A stretch of DNA of 33,100 nt from Mesostigma viride (GCA_009746045.1 RPFO01001886.1:1-33100), one strand, 5' to 3'; positions 15,952-24,781 are shown, counted from the first letter of the stretch. Notes: generated from the sequence alone by a model not told the origin. Made by a program: numbers and translations.

Positions 15952-16415
15952 AAGAAACAATTACGGGTCACAACCCGCCGACCATGCTTATCAAGCCTAC
16001 CGTCAAAATGGAAAACGGCAAAACCAGAAATATCCTAACGCTGACAATTTAATAATTCAGCCAGCCAGCTCATCTGTCACACGTCTGAGCTGTCAGGCCA
16101 TGTGTACTCTTCGAATGCAACCCTGAACACACTACCCAACCAAGCAGCACACCAATCAATTGGTGAGTGCTGGTTACATCAGATTTTATTACAGCTTTTT
16201 GACGCAACTTCCGTCAGCATTCAACACATGGCCGGCCGTTCAAACAAACGGCGCCTGACTTACAAAAGGCAAAGCTAGTTGCCAGTAGGATTCCCCGGTA
16301 AACAACAAGCCGTCCCCATTCGTCTAACAAGCCTTTCTGCATGTACAGCCACAAGGTTGTGGCGGCCCTTTCTTTCCCGCATGCTGTTTAATAAACTATT
16401 TTCAGAGAAATCCGA
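15952..16415 (-). repeat. Element 1 repeat A1
   Basis: 464-bp outer repeat. Its minus-strand start TCGGATTTCTCTGAA is the left end of the element. Confidence 0.85.
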
Positions 16416-16684
16416 TTTCGAACGAGGAACACCTCTTATTAGATCCGCCATTTAGCATCGAGATCATGAAGCAAGTGCACTGCGTTAACGCCATCAACGA
16501 GCAACAGAGGTCCATGAAGACTCAGCACACAAAAAGCGACCAAGAGCCGACGGAATCAAAAAAGAAGCGGACCGCGTCTGAAACCGCAGTACCGCGTTCA
16601 CAGGCGCTCAAGCGCGCGAAGACCACACCCCCTTCGCATAATTGTTTAGACAAGTTCTTGGGAATTAAAAGAGGAAATAAATAA
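16416..16684 (+). pseudogene. VLTF2-like late transcription factor, 3' part
   Basis: Continuation of the gene begun at 13818, in frame directly after the element. It runs through LLLDPPFSIEIMKQ to a basic tail (SKKKRTASETAVPRSQALKRAKT) and a final LDKFLGIKRGNK. The ATG at 16466 lies inside the gene and is not its real start. The basic tail suits nuclear or DNA association. No lesion other than the insertion is visible. Confidence 0.75.
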
Positions 16685-16718
16685 TTTTCTTTTATTCATT
16701 TATAACAATTACAAAGTC

Positions 16719-16871
16719 ATGGCTCGTAAACGTGTCCCTCGCGCAAAGGGTAAGAAGGCTGTCAGCGCTCATCCCTGGTTGAGTTTTGTCGCAGAGACGC
16801 GCGCCAAGAATCCGTCAATGGACTATAGTGATGTCCTTAAGCTTGCCTCCTCACAGTGGGCGAAGAAGTAA
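16719..16871 (+). CDS. 50-aa YABBY/HMG-like basic viral protein
   Basis: Short ORF: ATG 16719 to TAA 16869-16871. It has a basic head (MARKRVPRAKGKK), then the pattern HPWLSFVAETRAKNPSMDYSDVLKLAS and a final WAKK. This matches the small YABBY-like/HMG-like domain common in large DNA viruses (PW..FV......NP...Y..VL..AS..W). Such proteins are presumed DNA-binding, perhaps virion or chromatin components. An AT-rich promoter region (tttattcatttataacaatt) precedes it. The 3' end overlaps the convergent SET gene by 35 bp. Confidence 0.7.
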   Translation: MARKRVPRAKGKKAVSAHPWLSFVAETRAKNPSMDYSDVLKLASSQWAKK

Positions 16872-17964
16872 GACCCACGAGTTCTAGCATATGAATATCC
16901 ACTTCGTTCAAAACAAACTGTTTGCTGTGAGATAGCCTCTGTTTCGACTTGCGCGTAGGCTGCACTCGCGTCGCAGGTGTCCTGTTTTTGTCTTCGTTAG
17001 GCCAGTATCCGTTTGTCGAGTGAAAGTTCACGTCCTCCATGAACCGGAGGAGGCCGGCGACTTTCCCGATTTTGGAGTTCTTGTGTATCACATCCTCCCT
17101 CACCGTCCTCGTCATGCGAGCAGTGAGGTCCATGTGGTATGAGGGGCCGTAGTCCCAAAGAATCTCCTCTCCGGGAAAAATATGTCGCGTTGCTCGAAGC
17201 CCCCCGTTGAAATTGACGCAGTTCGTTTCTTCTGAAGATCCAAAAGGGTCGTTGGCCATGTGGGCGTAGAAAGCTGGGTAGGGGCGGTCGGGGTCGTCTC
17301 TCACAGGCGCGGTCCCCGCGTCGACTTGGAATCCATCCATGTCCATGATCATGTCGGCGTGTTCGAGGCATTCCAACAAAGTGTTCCGGATCCACGTGTA
17401 GAGGATGAACGGCGTTTCTATCTCCATGATTTCGAGAGCCGCGGTGCAGTTTTGTTGGTAGTCCTCGTCTGAAAACGACATGGATTCGAATCGTTCCCAA
17501 TTTTCCGCTGAAGACTCGGGCCCGATGACCCTTCCGATGTAAGGAGCGAAATATTGTCCCCTTGCAAAATATCGATCCGCATAAAGACCCGTTCCCGAGA
17601 AACCCATGCTCTTTAACAAACGACTCTCCGCAACCCGCAACCACGGCTGCGGCTGTGTTCCGGGAAACACGGCTTGAACGAGGACGTTTCCGTTTGCTTC
17701 CTCGACGTGACGAATGCGACTTGGAGGCAACGGAATAAAGCTTGCTTGCTCCATCGAAATGTTGGCGTCGTTCATGAAGTTGTACATATCGATGGCGAGT
17801 CGACGCTCCTCGAAACAGCTCATGTACGTGTGAGGAAGGTCAGTCTCCCCAGCGGCCTTCAAAGCTTCGATATCGAGGTTGTCAGGAGCGACGAGAGCCG
17901 GAGGTCTTGTTAGGACTTGCGGTGGGGGGCCGAACGTTTTGTCTTTGTCGCGTTGGTAAGCCAT
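16837..17964 (-). CDS. SET-domain protein (lysine methyltransferase-like)
   Basis: 375 aa from ATG 17964 (gccATGGctt). SET motifs: SAM-binding GFSGTGLYADRYFARG (121-136), APYIGRVIG (140-148), HMANDP...TNCVNF (235-252), HIFPGEEILWDYG (261-273) with the expected catalytic Tyr272. There are no pre- or post-SET cysteine clusters. N-terminal ~110 residues are unassigned and the C-terminal ~90 are basic and disordered (TRKSKQRLSHSK). SET enzymes methylate lysines on histones or other proteins, so viral or host chromatin is a likely target. The TATA box at 18016-18024, 52 nt upstream, matches two other genes in the window. Confidence 0.85.
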   Translation of the reverse strand: MAYQRDKDKTFGPPPQVLTRPPALVAPDNLDIEALKAAGETDLPHTYMSCFEERRLAIDMYNFMNDANISMEQASFIPLPPSRIRHVEEANGNVLVQAVFPGTQPQPWLRVAESRLLKSMGFSGTGLYADRYFARGQYFAPYIGRVIGPESSAENWERFESMSFSDEDYQQNCTAALEIMEIETPFILYTWIRNTLLECLEHADMIMDMDGFQVDAGTAPVRDDPDRPYPAFYAHMANDPFGSSEETNCVNFNGGLRATRHIFPGEEILWDYGPSYHMDLTARMTRTVREDVIHKNSKIGKVAGLLRFMEDVNFHSTNGYWPNEDKNRTPATRVQPTRKSKQRLSHSKQFVLNEVDIHMLELVGLTSSPTVRRQA

Positions 17965-18015
17965 GGCTAGGTGGAGAAGATGAGATGAGACGAGGCGAAA
18001 TGAGACCGTCTTGGG

Positions 18016-18024
18016 TTTTTATAC
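18016..18024 (-). promoter_or_regulatory. TATA box for the SET gene
   Basis: Minus-strand GTATAAAAA, 52 nt before the start codon, followed by a CT-rich leader and gccATGGctt. Confidence 0.6.
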
Positions 18025-18076
18025 CCTCTCGCCACCTCCACGCACATTTTCCTAGCCAATTGTAGATAAGATTACC

Positions 18077-18280
18077 ATGAGCATCTCACGGTTCTTGTAT
18101 TACGATTTCGGATATCGCGAGCAATCGGAGCCGTCAAAAATGAAACCGTTCGAAGAAATCGGTAAGCTTCCTTCTTCTGGAAGCATCAATTCTCAGGTCG
18201 TTACAATACCAAAAGATCTCATGCAGCGGTTACTCGATATTGTCGAGTTGCGAACGTACACTGGGGCAAGTCCCTGGTGA
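18077..18280 (+). CDS. Small unknown protein, 67 aa
   Basis: ATG 18077 (MSISRFLYYDFGYREQSEPS) to TGA 18278-18280. Contains a predicted helix (TIPKDLMQRLLDIVELR). Its stop is 41 bp before the start of the large Ala-rich protein gene, so the two may share a transcript. Divergent from the SET gene with a 112-bp spacer. Family not recognised. Confidence 0.5.
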   Translation: MSISRFLYYDFGYREQSEPSKMKPFEEIGKLPSSGSINSQVVTIPKDLMQRLLDIVELRTYTGASPW

Positions 18281-18321
18281 GTAACGAATGTCTGAACAAA
18301 ATCTTACGGGTACTATATACT

Positions 18322-19939
18322 ATGGACCCGTATTACAGAAATCCTCCCGAAGAGCAGTTACCAACAAATATCTTATATCGAATCTTAACAGCGCCTGTCA
18401 GTATCGGGAAACGGGTGCTTGGAATCTCCAAAAAAAGCGTAACGGCGTGCGCTAGCGGAATCGGAAAGACAATGACGCAACCGCAGCTCAGAAGACTCGT
18501 CGAAACGCTTTATCCTGACATTCCAACCGATTTTCTGGATAAAGCCCCTCCGTCCTCTCTTTGCATTTTGGTTGGCGAAGAAGTCGTGGGCGGTTTGCTC
18601 GTTAAGCTATGCCGAGATGCCCTTCGAGGAGATAACGCGTCACATCAACGATTGGTTCACGTGGCGTATATGCTGACAAAAGCGCCTTTTGATCTCCTTG
18701 AAAGGATCCCGAAACAGTATTTGTGCGAGGTGATCGCAAAGGCTTCGAACACTCAGCAGAAGGTAGCTATGCTTGAAGGGCGCAGAAATGTGCCTCTGAA
18801 CGACCTCGAAGAGGTGGGGGCGCGTGCAGGCAGGGCATTCGCGGATGATCTAGAAGGGAGAAACGCAAACGGTAGGCCCGTACTCGTGAACAACGTGTAT
18901 GCTAACAACGTCGGTAGAAACAGGGGCAGAAGGAGAGGGTATTATAGGAGAGAAGAATATCACGCTCCTTATCAATCGGAAATAAACAGAATCAACTCCC
19001 CTGAACAAATAATGCAGTTGGCTCTAGGTAACGCGCAACAAATTCGTTCTATGAACTACGCAACGATGCTTAATCCGTATGTGGGTGTAGATCGGAGTAC
19101 GGCACCTCGCGACCTTTCGCGATTTATAGGGTCTTCAGGAGACGAAAACGTGTATCGTTCACAAGAAGTGTACGGACCAGGGGATTTTTACGGCCTCAGC
19201 ACCAATATTCCAGACGAATCTACTGTTGCGGGCGCAGTTAAGGATATATTTAAGAGGGTAGTTGGTGCTGGTGGTAGCGACCCTGCTGCTGCTGAGGCTG
19301 CCGCTGCCGCTACCGCTGCGGCTGCTGCTGCCGCTACCGCTGCGGCTGCTGCTGCCGCTGAAAAAGCAAGACGCGAGGCGGAAGCAAAAAAATTGGCAGA
19401 AGCCAAGGCCGCGGCGGATGCTGAAGCGGAAGCAAAAAGATTGGCACAAGCCAAGGCCGCGGCCGATGCTGAAGCGGAGTTGTTACGTAAGATTCCCTAT
19501 TTAGACGCAAGTCCTCAAACAGCAAAAGAACTAATTGAAAATGTACTCGCGCCATATGATTTCACAGAGGCCATTGACACACGTTTGAAACAAAAATTAA
19601 AAGACGGGTTTGATCTGGGGTGGAGTAACAGTTCAACCCTTCAAGATATTATGAAGGATTTTTACGTGGAAACTTCTTTTTTGCCGATCGAAAAGGCGAA
19701 TGAGCTAATGATGTTGCGCCTTGCACGTGAAAATGTTGACAAACAAGATCGCATAAAATTGTACAACTTTGCACAACGATTGTATTTACATATGAACGAA
19801 CGCGAAAAAGAGAGAAAATATCGACGGTTTACCGAGGTAGACATGTTGAGAGGAGAACGAATAGGATTACAACAACCTGAATTAGTATCCGGAATGATTA
19901 AATCTGGAGACGTATCTAAAATACGTGACGAAAACCATT
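18322..19939 (+). pseudogene. Large Ala-rich protein, 5' part (split by insertion)
   Basis: ATG 18322 (MDPYYRNPPEEQ). About 300 residues of mostly helical N-terminal sequence (RLVETLYPDIPTDFLDKAPPSSL, HVAYMLTKAPFDLLERIPKQYL) are followed by an Arg/Gly patch (NRGRRRGYYRR), a poly-Ala/Thr tract, two 16-residue repeats and a helical domain (IKLYNFAQRLYLHMNEREKERKY). The middle resembles TolA-like or tail-fibre-like stalks. The N-terminal motif MTQPQLRRL.ETLYP recalls giant-virus structural proteins, but I cannot name it. The frame enters element 2 after 19939 and would end with six foreign residues; it resumes at 21935. Full coding length is 764 codons with stop. Confidence 0.7.
19284..19479 (+). 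repeat. Poly-Ala triplet tract plus 48-bp tandem repeat inside the gene
   Basis: 19284-19361 is a GCN tract (Ala with a few Thr) containing an internal ~27-bp duplication. 19384-19431 and 19432-19479 are two near-identical 48-bp units coding AK(K/R)LA(E/Q)AKAAADAEAE. The encoded stretch is a stalk-like helix, likely variable in length between strains. Confidence 0.8.
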
Positions 19940-20065
19940 TTCATACACCCGTTTGCTCACCATAGTCACCAGCATCTTTGTTAAAACAATAAGTAGATGC
20001 ATACAGACAGGTAGCGGTTACAGAACCGCTATTAAGAACTCCTTAGGCATGGCTCGCGATTACCC
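19940..20065 (-). repeat. Element 2 repeat B2
   Basis: 126 bp, repeated at 20515-20640. Carries the conserved right-end motif CTACTTATTGTTTTAA on the minus strand. Confidence 0.85.
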
Positions 20066-20087
20066 GCGCAGACCAGGCCACCAAAGA

Positions 20088-20102
20088 GGGTGGGTGGGTG
20101 GG
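20088..20102 (+). other. G-quadruplex motif in the element 2 linker
   Basis: GGGTGGGTGGGTGGG: four G3 runs with single-T loops, the tightest type of quadruplex motif. Confidence 0.9.
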
Positions 20103-20514
20103 ACAAGAAAAAAGACCACAACAATGTCACTACGCCGCCAAAGTAGTCAAACTGCCCTAGCACGGGGCTGACATCAGCAACCGAGCTTAACTTAACACGC
20201 CAACCTGAGAATGTAGCGACACCTACCGTACCACAAAAACAACAACCAATCAAATACCCTTTCCGAAAGGTTCTAATTATCATTCAACAAACCGGTTCAA
20301 CAAACCCGGCCCTGTCAAACTTTAAGCATAAGATTGTTTCGAGATTGTAGCACAATAGGGCCACTGCCCCTACTAACAATTCCAGGTCGCCAGCCATTAG
20401 CCAAATCCGGTTACATCTGCCAAACCCGCCCGGTTCAGCCGACCATCCAGGCGGCTCCCGTGAGCGGCCTTATTCCCCGCCTCACTTCGAGAAACTCTTT
20501 TCAAAGAAATCCGA
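20103..20514 (-). repeat. Element 2 repeat A2
   Basis: 412 bp, repeated at 21523-21934. The B1/A2 junction (CCGA-TTCATAC) reproduces both outer ends joined together. Confidence 0.85.
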
Positions 20515-20640
20515 TTCATACACCCGTTTGCTCACCATAGTCACCAGCATCTTTGTTAAAACAATAAGTAGATGCATACAGACAGGTAGCGGTTACAGAA
20601 CCGCTATTAAGAACTCCTTAGGCATGGCTCGCGATTACCC
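20515..20640 (-). repeat. Element 2 repeat B1
   Basis: Second 126-bp copy of 19940-20065. Confidence 0.85.
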
Positions 20641-21522
20641 AACCTCCCCTTCCTGGCCCTCCGGTCCGCTAAAGAAGCACCATTTCCTTTCCCGTCAAAA
20701 GCTGTCCTGTCGCGATGGGCGCTCTCCGTTGCCAGAAAACAGATTTAATTCCCAGCGACTGTGAATGCACAAAAATTCATGCACTGTCAATCGACACAGC
20801 TCGCATTTTTGACCCCACTCGGGGGCCCCCGCTGACCTCGTTGCCGACCTCTTCTCTGGTCCGCTAAGGGGTGCTGTCGCGGAACACAAAGTCAAAGCAA
20901 AAGCTGCTGACTGGCGCCGCTGATTCCAGCCGACGCCCAGTTTACAACTTTTTTGAAGAGCAACCAACCTAGTGCCGAGCACATAAACACTCCTTCCGTA
21001 CAAAAAAGTGGAAATACCACTGATTACGAAATCAAGTTGGCTTTCAGCCCTTGCCTCCTGCGCCGAGGCTCCGTGTCCCACAACGGTGACTTAAATTTTT
21101 TACCCCCCGAGCCGCGGCGGCCCTCAAGCCAAGCCCAACCCGGAATGCAAGCATTTCCAGGTACGAGACAACTCAAAGGCAGGCCAGCCTGCCGACAGCC
21201 CAACCCGAGGCGCAAGCATCCCCAGGTACGGAACCATCAAGCAAGCTAGCCCTTGCCCAACCCGGCCAGCTGGCCGTTTCTTTCAAACAAACCAGCCATT
21301 AAATAATGCATCAGCCCCCGCTTCGCATTTAAACCCCGATCACCCGGACATTAATTCCGGGCCAGTGGCAGCCATGAATCCCAACCGCCTTAAGCAGCCA
21401 GGGATCATGGATGCCGGAAATTTGGTTAACAAATTTTAGCCCCGCACCCATGCTGAGCGCAAGGCTGGTGAGGCACTTCTTGTACCGCCATAGCCTCAGC
21501 CGTCGGCGCTCAGCCAACGTTT
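20641..21522 (-). other. Internal region of element 2, no gene seen
   Basis: 882 bp. It includes an imperfect direct repeat (21137-21170 against 21200-21230, caacccg-(N)-gcaagcat..ccaggtacg). Only short unconvincing ORFs. Confidence 0.5.
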
Positions 21523-21934
21523 ACAAGAAAAAAGACCACAACAATGTCACTACGCCGCCAAAGTAGTCAAACTGCCCTAGCACGGGGCTGACATCAGCAA
21601 CCGAGCTTAACTTAACACGCCAACCTGAGAATGTAGCGACACCTACCGTACCACAAAAACAACAACCAATCAAATACCCTTTCCGAAAGGTTCTAATTAT
21701 CATTCAACAAACCGGTTCAACAAACCCGGCCCTGTCAAACTTTAAGCATAAGATTGTTTCGAGATTGTAGCACAATAGGGCCACTGCCCCTACTAACAAT
21801 TCCAGGTCGCCAGCCATTAGCCAAATCCGGTTACATCTGCCAAACCCGCCCGGTTCAGCCGACCATCCAGGCGGCTCCCGTGAGCGGCCTTATTCCCCGC
21901 CTCACTTCGAGAAACTCTTTTCAAAGAAATCCGA
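21523..21934 (-). repeat. Element 2 repeat A1
   Basis: 412-bp outer repeat starting at the left end of the element on the minus strand. Confidence 0.85.
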
Positions 21935-22608
21935 TTTTCGATCATTTGAACGACCTCTCACTTCAAAGACTGATAAAGGTTTCTGACCCGAATTGGAAGA
22001 GCAATTACAAAAGCATAAAGTGGACACCGCCAGAACTAGTGAGTTTAGATGCCAATAATGTGGTTGTAAAAAACATATTCGCCGAATCTAAAGATAGTGC
22101 CGATTTCGCGAGTCGAATCGCTGAGTATATCAGAGGAAATAAACCCAAGAGCATTCCACAAATCCCCGCTAATATCGAGAAGTGGATGAAATATTATGAC
22201 TTCATGGCAACTAAAAATCCTTACGGGACCAATTGGTTAAGGCAGCAAGCGAGAAACACCTACACGGCAAACAAAAAAAAAAATAGAAATTACAATGTGC
22301 CTGAAATGTTGAAAACAGATTTTGGTTTCGATCCTGATGAAGAAAACGCAGCAGGAGCTTACATTCCCGAAAGTAAACAGCAGGCAGCAGCTAGAGCCTT
22401 GGATATATTGCGACTCGAGAAAGAAAAAGGAAACCAAGATTACAAGCAAAAAGTGAAATACGCAAAAAGGAAAATCAAAGAGACCCATCTGGGGATAATG
22501 CAAAAACGCGTATCTCGTTCTAAGCCCGCGACTGCAAAACGAACGTCATCTGCCGCTAAACCTCCTAAATGTTTCGGCGTGAACAGCCGTTCTATATTCT
22601 GCGCTTAA
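21935..22608 (+). pseudogene. Large Ala-rich protein, 3' part
   Basis: Continues the gene begun at 18322 in the same frame: FDHLNDLSLQRLIKVSD, WKSNYKSIKWTPPELVSLD, then charged helices and a very basic C-terminus (KRKIKETHLG, KRVSRSKPATAKRTSSAAKPP) ending KCFGVNSRSIFCA. The upstream ATG at 21754 lies in the element and is not a real start. The basic tail suggests DNA or virion-core contact. Confidence 0.7.
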
Positions 22609-22632
22609 TGAGACTTTGAAATTGTGTCGTGG

Positions 22633-22638
22633 TATAAT
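22633..22638 (+). promoter_or_regulatory. TATA-like box for the HNH gene
   Basis: GGTATAATGC, about 18 nt before ATG 22656. Confidence 0.4.
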
Positions 22639-22655
22639 GCGTCGTTACCACATCT

Positions 22656-23237
22656 ATGGAGGTCGTTGTCTCGGAACGTTCTGAGTCGGAGGTCCTCGTG
22701 TGCCCACTGTGCGGCTTTCAGAAACCGACTTTTGATTTCAATAATCACAGTATCAGGACAGGTGGCGCTTGTCGCGCGTGCCGCGCCGAAGAGAACAAGA
22801 AGTTTCGGGCCTCTAAAGAAGGCTACATGCGACGACTCATACGAAACATCGCGTCGTCGAGAAAAAAGTCGCATTCGACCCGAGGAAGGATTTTTCTGTC
22901 CTCGAAAGATCTCGTTCAGATGTGGGACCGACAAAACGGTCGTTGCGCAGTTTCAGGAATCGACATGACGTACGGACCTGAAACGTCTGACAACATTGTC
23001 CCCGGTTGTTCTGCTGCTATAGATATTATCAACCCACAGGAGGACGTCACTTCTTCTAATGTTCGTCTCGTGTGCCGACGTGTCAAACGCATGAAGAGCG
23101 GAGAAGACGCCGAATCTTTCCGTTCTTTTTGCAACCTGATTGTCTCTTCTTCTAAGCAGATCGAACGCCAAACAGATATCGATCTTGAGCTAGGTGACGT
23201 CAGCGTTTCTTGGGCGGACGCTCTTGACGATGCATAA
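22656..23237 (+). CDS. Zn-ribbon plus HNH-like endonuclease
   Basis: 193 aa from ATG 22656. The N-terminal zinc ribbon has Cys16-x2-Cys19 (CPLCGF) and Cys39-x2-Cys42 (CRACR). The nuclease core is GRCAVSGIDMTYGP (95-108), SAAIDIINPQEDVTSSNVRLVC (119-140) and VKRMKS, the layout of HNH nucleases common in giant viruses and phages (C.lSG..m.....sIDriD...gY...Nv..vc...N.mK). The first catalytic His is not obvious: Asp123 stands in the usual D(R/I)I position, so activity is uncertain. It may be a homing-type or genome-processing nuclease. The stop overlaps the TATA box of the next gene. Confidence 0.75.
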   Translation: MEVVVSERSESEVLVCPLCGFQKPTFDFNNHSIRTGGACRACRAEENKKFRASKEGYMRRLIRNIASSRKKSHSTRGRIFLSSKDLVQMWDRQNGRCAVSGIDMTYGPETSDNIVPGCSAAIDIINPQEDVTSSNVRLVCRRVKRMKSGEDAESFRSFCNLIVSSSKQIERQTDIDLELGDVSVSWADALDDA

Positions 23238-23240
23238 AAG
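23233..23240 (+). promoter_or_regulatory. TATA box for the DUF5871-like gene
   Basis: CATAAAAG, 46-53 nt before gccATGGctt at 23286. It overlaps the HNH gene stop codon. Confidence 0.5.
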
Positions 23241-23285
23241 CCGAGACAGTAGTGACCTCGCCAAGCGACCTTGCCATCTTCCGCC

Positions 23286-24005
23286 ATGGCTTCTACAATC
23301 GTCCTCTTTGACGACTTTGACCCGGCTAAAGTGATTTACAAAGACCCGAAACGCACAGGAAGAGGTCAATCTGGACCTGGAGCCTTGTCCGCTTACCTTT
23401 CCTATGTGAACGACGGCACTCCTGTGCGCATCCAAACACCTCGCATGCGAGCGCCATTCGGGATCAGCTGTTTTGAGCCCAAGAGCGGCCAAGGGGACAA
23501 AAAGTATACTCTCGACCTGTCTTTCGACGGCTACACGAGCGAAGGAACTGATAACAATCTTTTTTACAACATTTGGGTCGCTCTGGACGACCAAAACAAG
23601 CGCCAGTCCCACCAAAAGTGTATGGAATGGTTTGGGAAGAGGATGAGCTTAGAGCTTGTCGAAGAACTCTACACGTCGGCGATCAAACCCTCAAAGAAAT
23701 CAGAGTATCCTCCCACTCTGAAGTGCAATGTTCCTTTCCGCGACAACCACTTTCAGTGCCGATTTTTCGACGAAGAGAGGCGTCCTGTCACCTACGCCGA
23801 TGTCCAGAAAGGATGCGAGGTCCAAGCCATTCTCGAGGTGTCTCGTATGTGGTTCATGGACAAGCAGTACGGTTGCACGCCTGTCGTGCAGTCTCTCCAG
23901 TTTTTCCCCTCGAGCAGAATGCCTGACGGTTACTGTTTCATTGACAGAGCGATTGGGTCTGATGAGGAGCCCGAATCGAGGCGGTTGCGCGAAATGGACG
24001 AGTGA
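23286..24005 (+). CDS. DUF5871-like conserved giant-virus protein
   Basis: 239 aa from ATG 23286 in a strong Kozak context. The sequence VRIQTPRMRAPFGIS, then YTLDLSFDG and FYNIWVALDDQ, MEWFGKRMS, YPPTLKCNVPF and GCEVQAILEVSRMWFMDKQYG follows a family conserved across many Nucleocytoviricota that I know as DUF5871. It has been suggested to bind single-stranded DNA or act in virion assembly; I cannot verify either from sequence. The C-terminus is acidic (SDEEPESRRLREMDE), as in many ssDNA-binding proteins. It carries the TATA plus GCCATGGCTT promoter module. Confidence 0.7.
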   Translation: MASTIVLFDDFDPAKVIYKDPKRTGRGQSGPGALSAYLSYVNDGTPVRIQTPRMRAPFGISCFEPKSGQGDKKYTLDLSFDGYTSEGTDNNLFYNIWVALDDQNKRQSHQKCMEWFGKRMSLELVEELYTSAIKPSKKSEYPPTLKCNVPFRDNHFQCRFFDEERRPVTYADVQKGCEVQAILEVSRMWFMDKQYGCTPVVQSLQFFPSSRMPDGYCFIDRAIGSDEEPESRRLREMDE

Positions 24006-24047
24006 TCTTTTGTACTGATTATTATTTCAATTGCTAATAATAAACGG

Positions 24048-24482
24048 ATGCAACTCGAAAGTGTTATCAAGTCTCTTGCCGTGGGATCCGCGGCGCCCGT
24101 ATCAATAGTACTTCCTCTTTACCTTGCAGCTATCCGCGCGCTTGTCACGCCATCTAACACGGTCAGTTACGTGCACACCGAGTACGTCGTGTTTCTCGTC
24201 ATCATAGCACTTGCACTAGGAAATTTGGCGGCCGTGCGTTGGTCGAGAGACTATCAAGAAAAATTCCCAACAGGCCGAAAGTTCCTAGCGGTCGGAGTCG
24301 TCGTCGGTTTAATCACGGGCTTGCTCGTTTCGACGTCCGGATTCAACGGAATGTATTTCCCGTCTTGGGGCATTATCGCTCACGCCGCCAGTATAGCGGG
24401 TTTTATGGGGGTATACGCAACACTCTTCTTCTTTGTCGTGAAGCCTCTAGACTCTTTAATGGATCAAGTGTGCGCGTCTTAG
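24048..24482 (+). CDS. Four-helix membrane protein
   Basis: 144 aa from ATG 24048. Hydrophobic segments: APVSIVLPLYLAAIRALV, YVVFLVIIALALGNLAAV, FLAVGVVVGLITGLLVST and IIAHAASIAGFMGVYATLFFFVV, with a basic loop (RWSRDYQEKFPTGRK) between two and three. A polytopic virion or ER membrane protein is likely. Family not recognised. Starts 42 bp after the DUF5871-like gene. Confidence 0.7.
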   Translation: MQLESVIKSLAVGSAAPVSIVLPLYLAAIRALVTPSNTVSYVHTEYVVFLVIIALALGNLAAVRWSRDYQEKFPTGRKFLAVGVVVGLITGLLVSTSGFNGMYFPSWGIIAHAASIAGFMGVYATLFFFVVKPLDSLMDQVCAS

Positions 24483-24505
24483 GGACATAAAAAAAGCTTA
24501 TCACA

Positions 24506-24781
24506 ATGCAATGGTCCAAACCTCCAAGTAGAATGCAAGCCTTCAGGACGTTCGTATTGATCGCTGTATGCCGTCAACAGCGAGAGTCAAAGTGCAGTAA
24601 ATGGCTTCGGAGCATCGAGGCCGAGCGCGGCATACGGATTCAACACGCGGCTAATAAAGGCGAGAAACTCATCGTGACTCGAAACGGTCGAAAAGTCGCA
24701 GTTGACGGGTTCACGACAGATACGCGTCCTCCTACGGTGTTCGAATACCACGGAGACTTCTGGCACGGAAATCCTGACAAA
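24506..24781 (+). pseudogene. PD-(D/E)XK (Vsr-like) nuclease, 5' part (split by insertion)
   Basis: ATG 24506, 92 codons up to the insertion. Contains a helical N-terminus (SKWLRSIEAERGIRIQHA), then KVAVDGFTTDTRPPTVFEYHGDFWHGNPDK. The D...E-Y/F-H-G-x-F/Y-W-H-G-N-P signature is the core of a nuclease family widespread in giant viruses and related to Vsr and PD-(D/E)XK enzymes. The insertion falls immediately after NPDK, inside the core. The frame resumes at 30140; both parts together give ~156 aa, the usual size. Probably a genome-editing or homing-related nuclease. Confidence 0.72.

Larger units (their letters stand above)
14278..16415 (-). mobile_element. Non-autonomous Ngaro-like split-repeat element (element 1)
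   Basis: 2138 bp without a credible protein gene. Read on the minus strand: A1 (16415-15952, 464 bp), internal region (15951-15002, ~950 bp), B1 (15001-14881, 121 bp), A2 (14880-14417, 464 bp), G-quadruplex linker (14416-14399), B2 (14398-14278, 121 bp). Repeat copies have equal lengths and look identical. The plan matches the autonomous Ngaro-type element at 24782-30139. Both ends resemble it: left end TCGG(A/G).TTCTCTGAA.ATAGTTT, and CTACTCATTGTTTTCA near the right end. Flanks carry a shared AA/TT core and no longer target duplication. The internal ORFs on either strand show no RT, recombinase or gag motif. Repeat identity suggests a recent insertion. Confidence 0.85.
19940..21934 (-). mobile_element. 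Non-autonomous Ngaro-like split-repeat element (element 2)
   Basis: 1995 bp, same plan as element 1 and same orientation. On the minus strand: A1 (21934-21523, 412 bp), internal (21522-20641, 882 bp), B1 (20640-20515, 126 bp), A2 (20514-20103, 412 bp), linker (20102-20066) with a G-quadruplex, B2 (20065-19940, 126 bp). Left end TCGGATTTCTTTGAA resembles element 1 and the autonomous element; B contains CTACTTATTGTTTTAAC like theirs. The bodies of elements 1 and 2 otherwise differ, so they are subfamilies and not copies. No RT, recombinase or gag motif is seen. Repeat pairs are equal in length and look identical, pointing to a recent insertion. Confidence 0.85.

Noticed and set aside
14278-16415. 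Self-splicing intron explaining the in-frame interruption
   Set aside because: The nested A-B-A-B direct repeats and shared ends with a retrotransposon explain it better; I see no group I or II core or splice-site pattern.
14278-16415. Two tandem separate insertions (A-B next to A-internal-B)
   Set aside because: Reverse orientation reproduces the known Ngaro order as one unit, and element 2 has the same composite plan.
20953-21249. 98-aa ORF in the internal region of element 2
   Set aside because: Pro/Gln-rich translation of an imperfect direct repeat; no family pattern, no counterpart in element 1.
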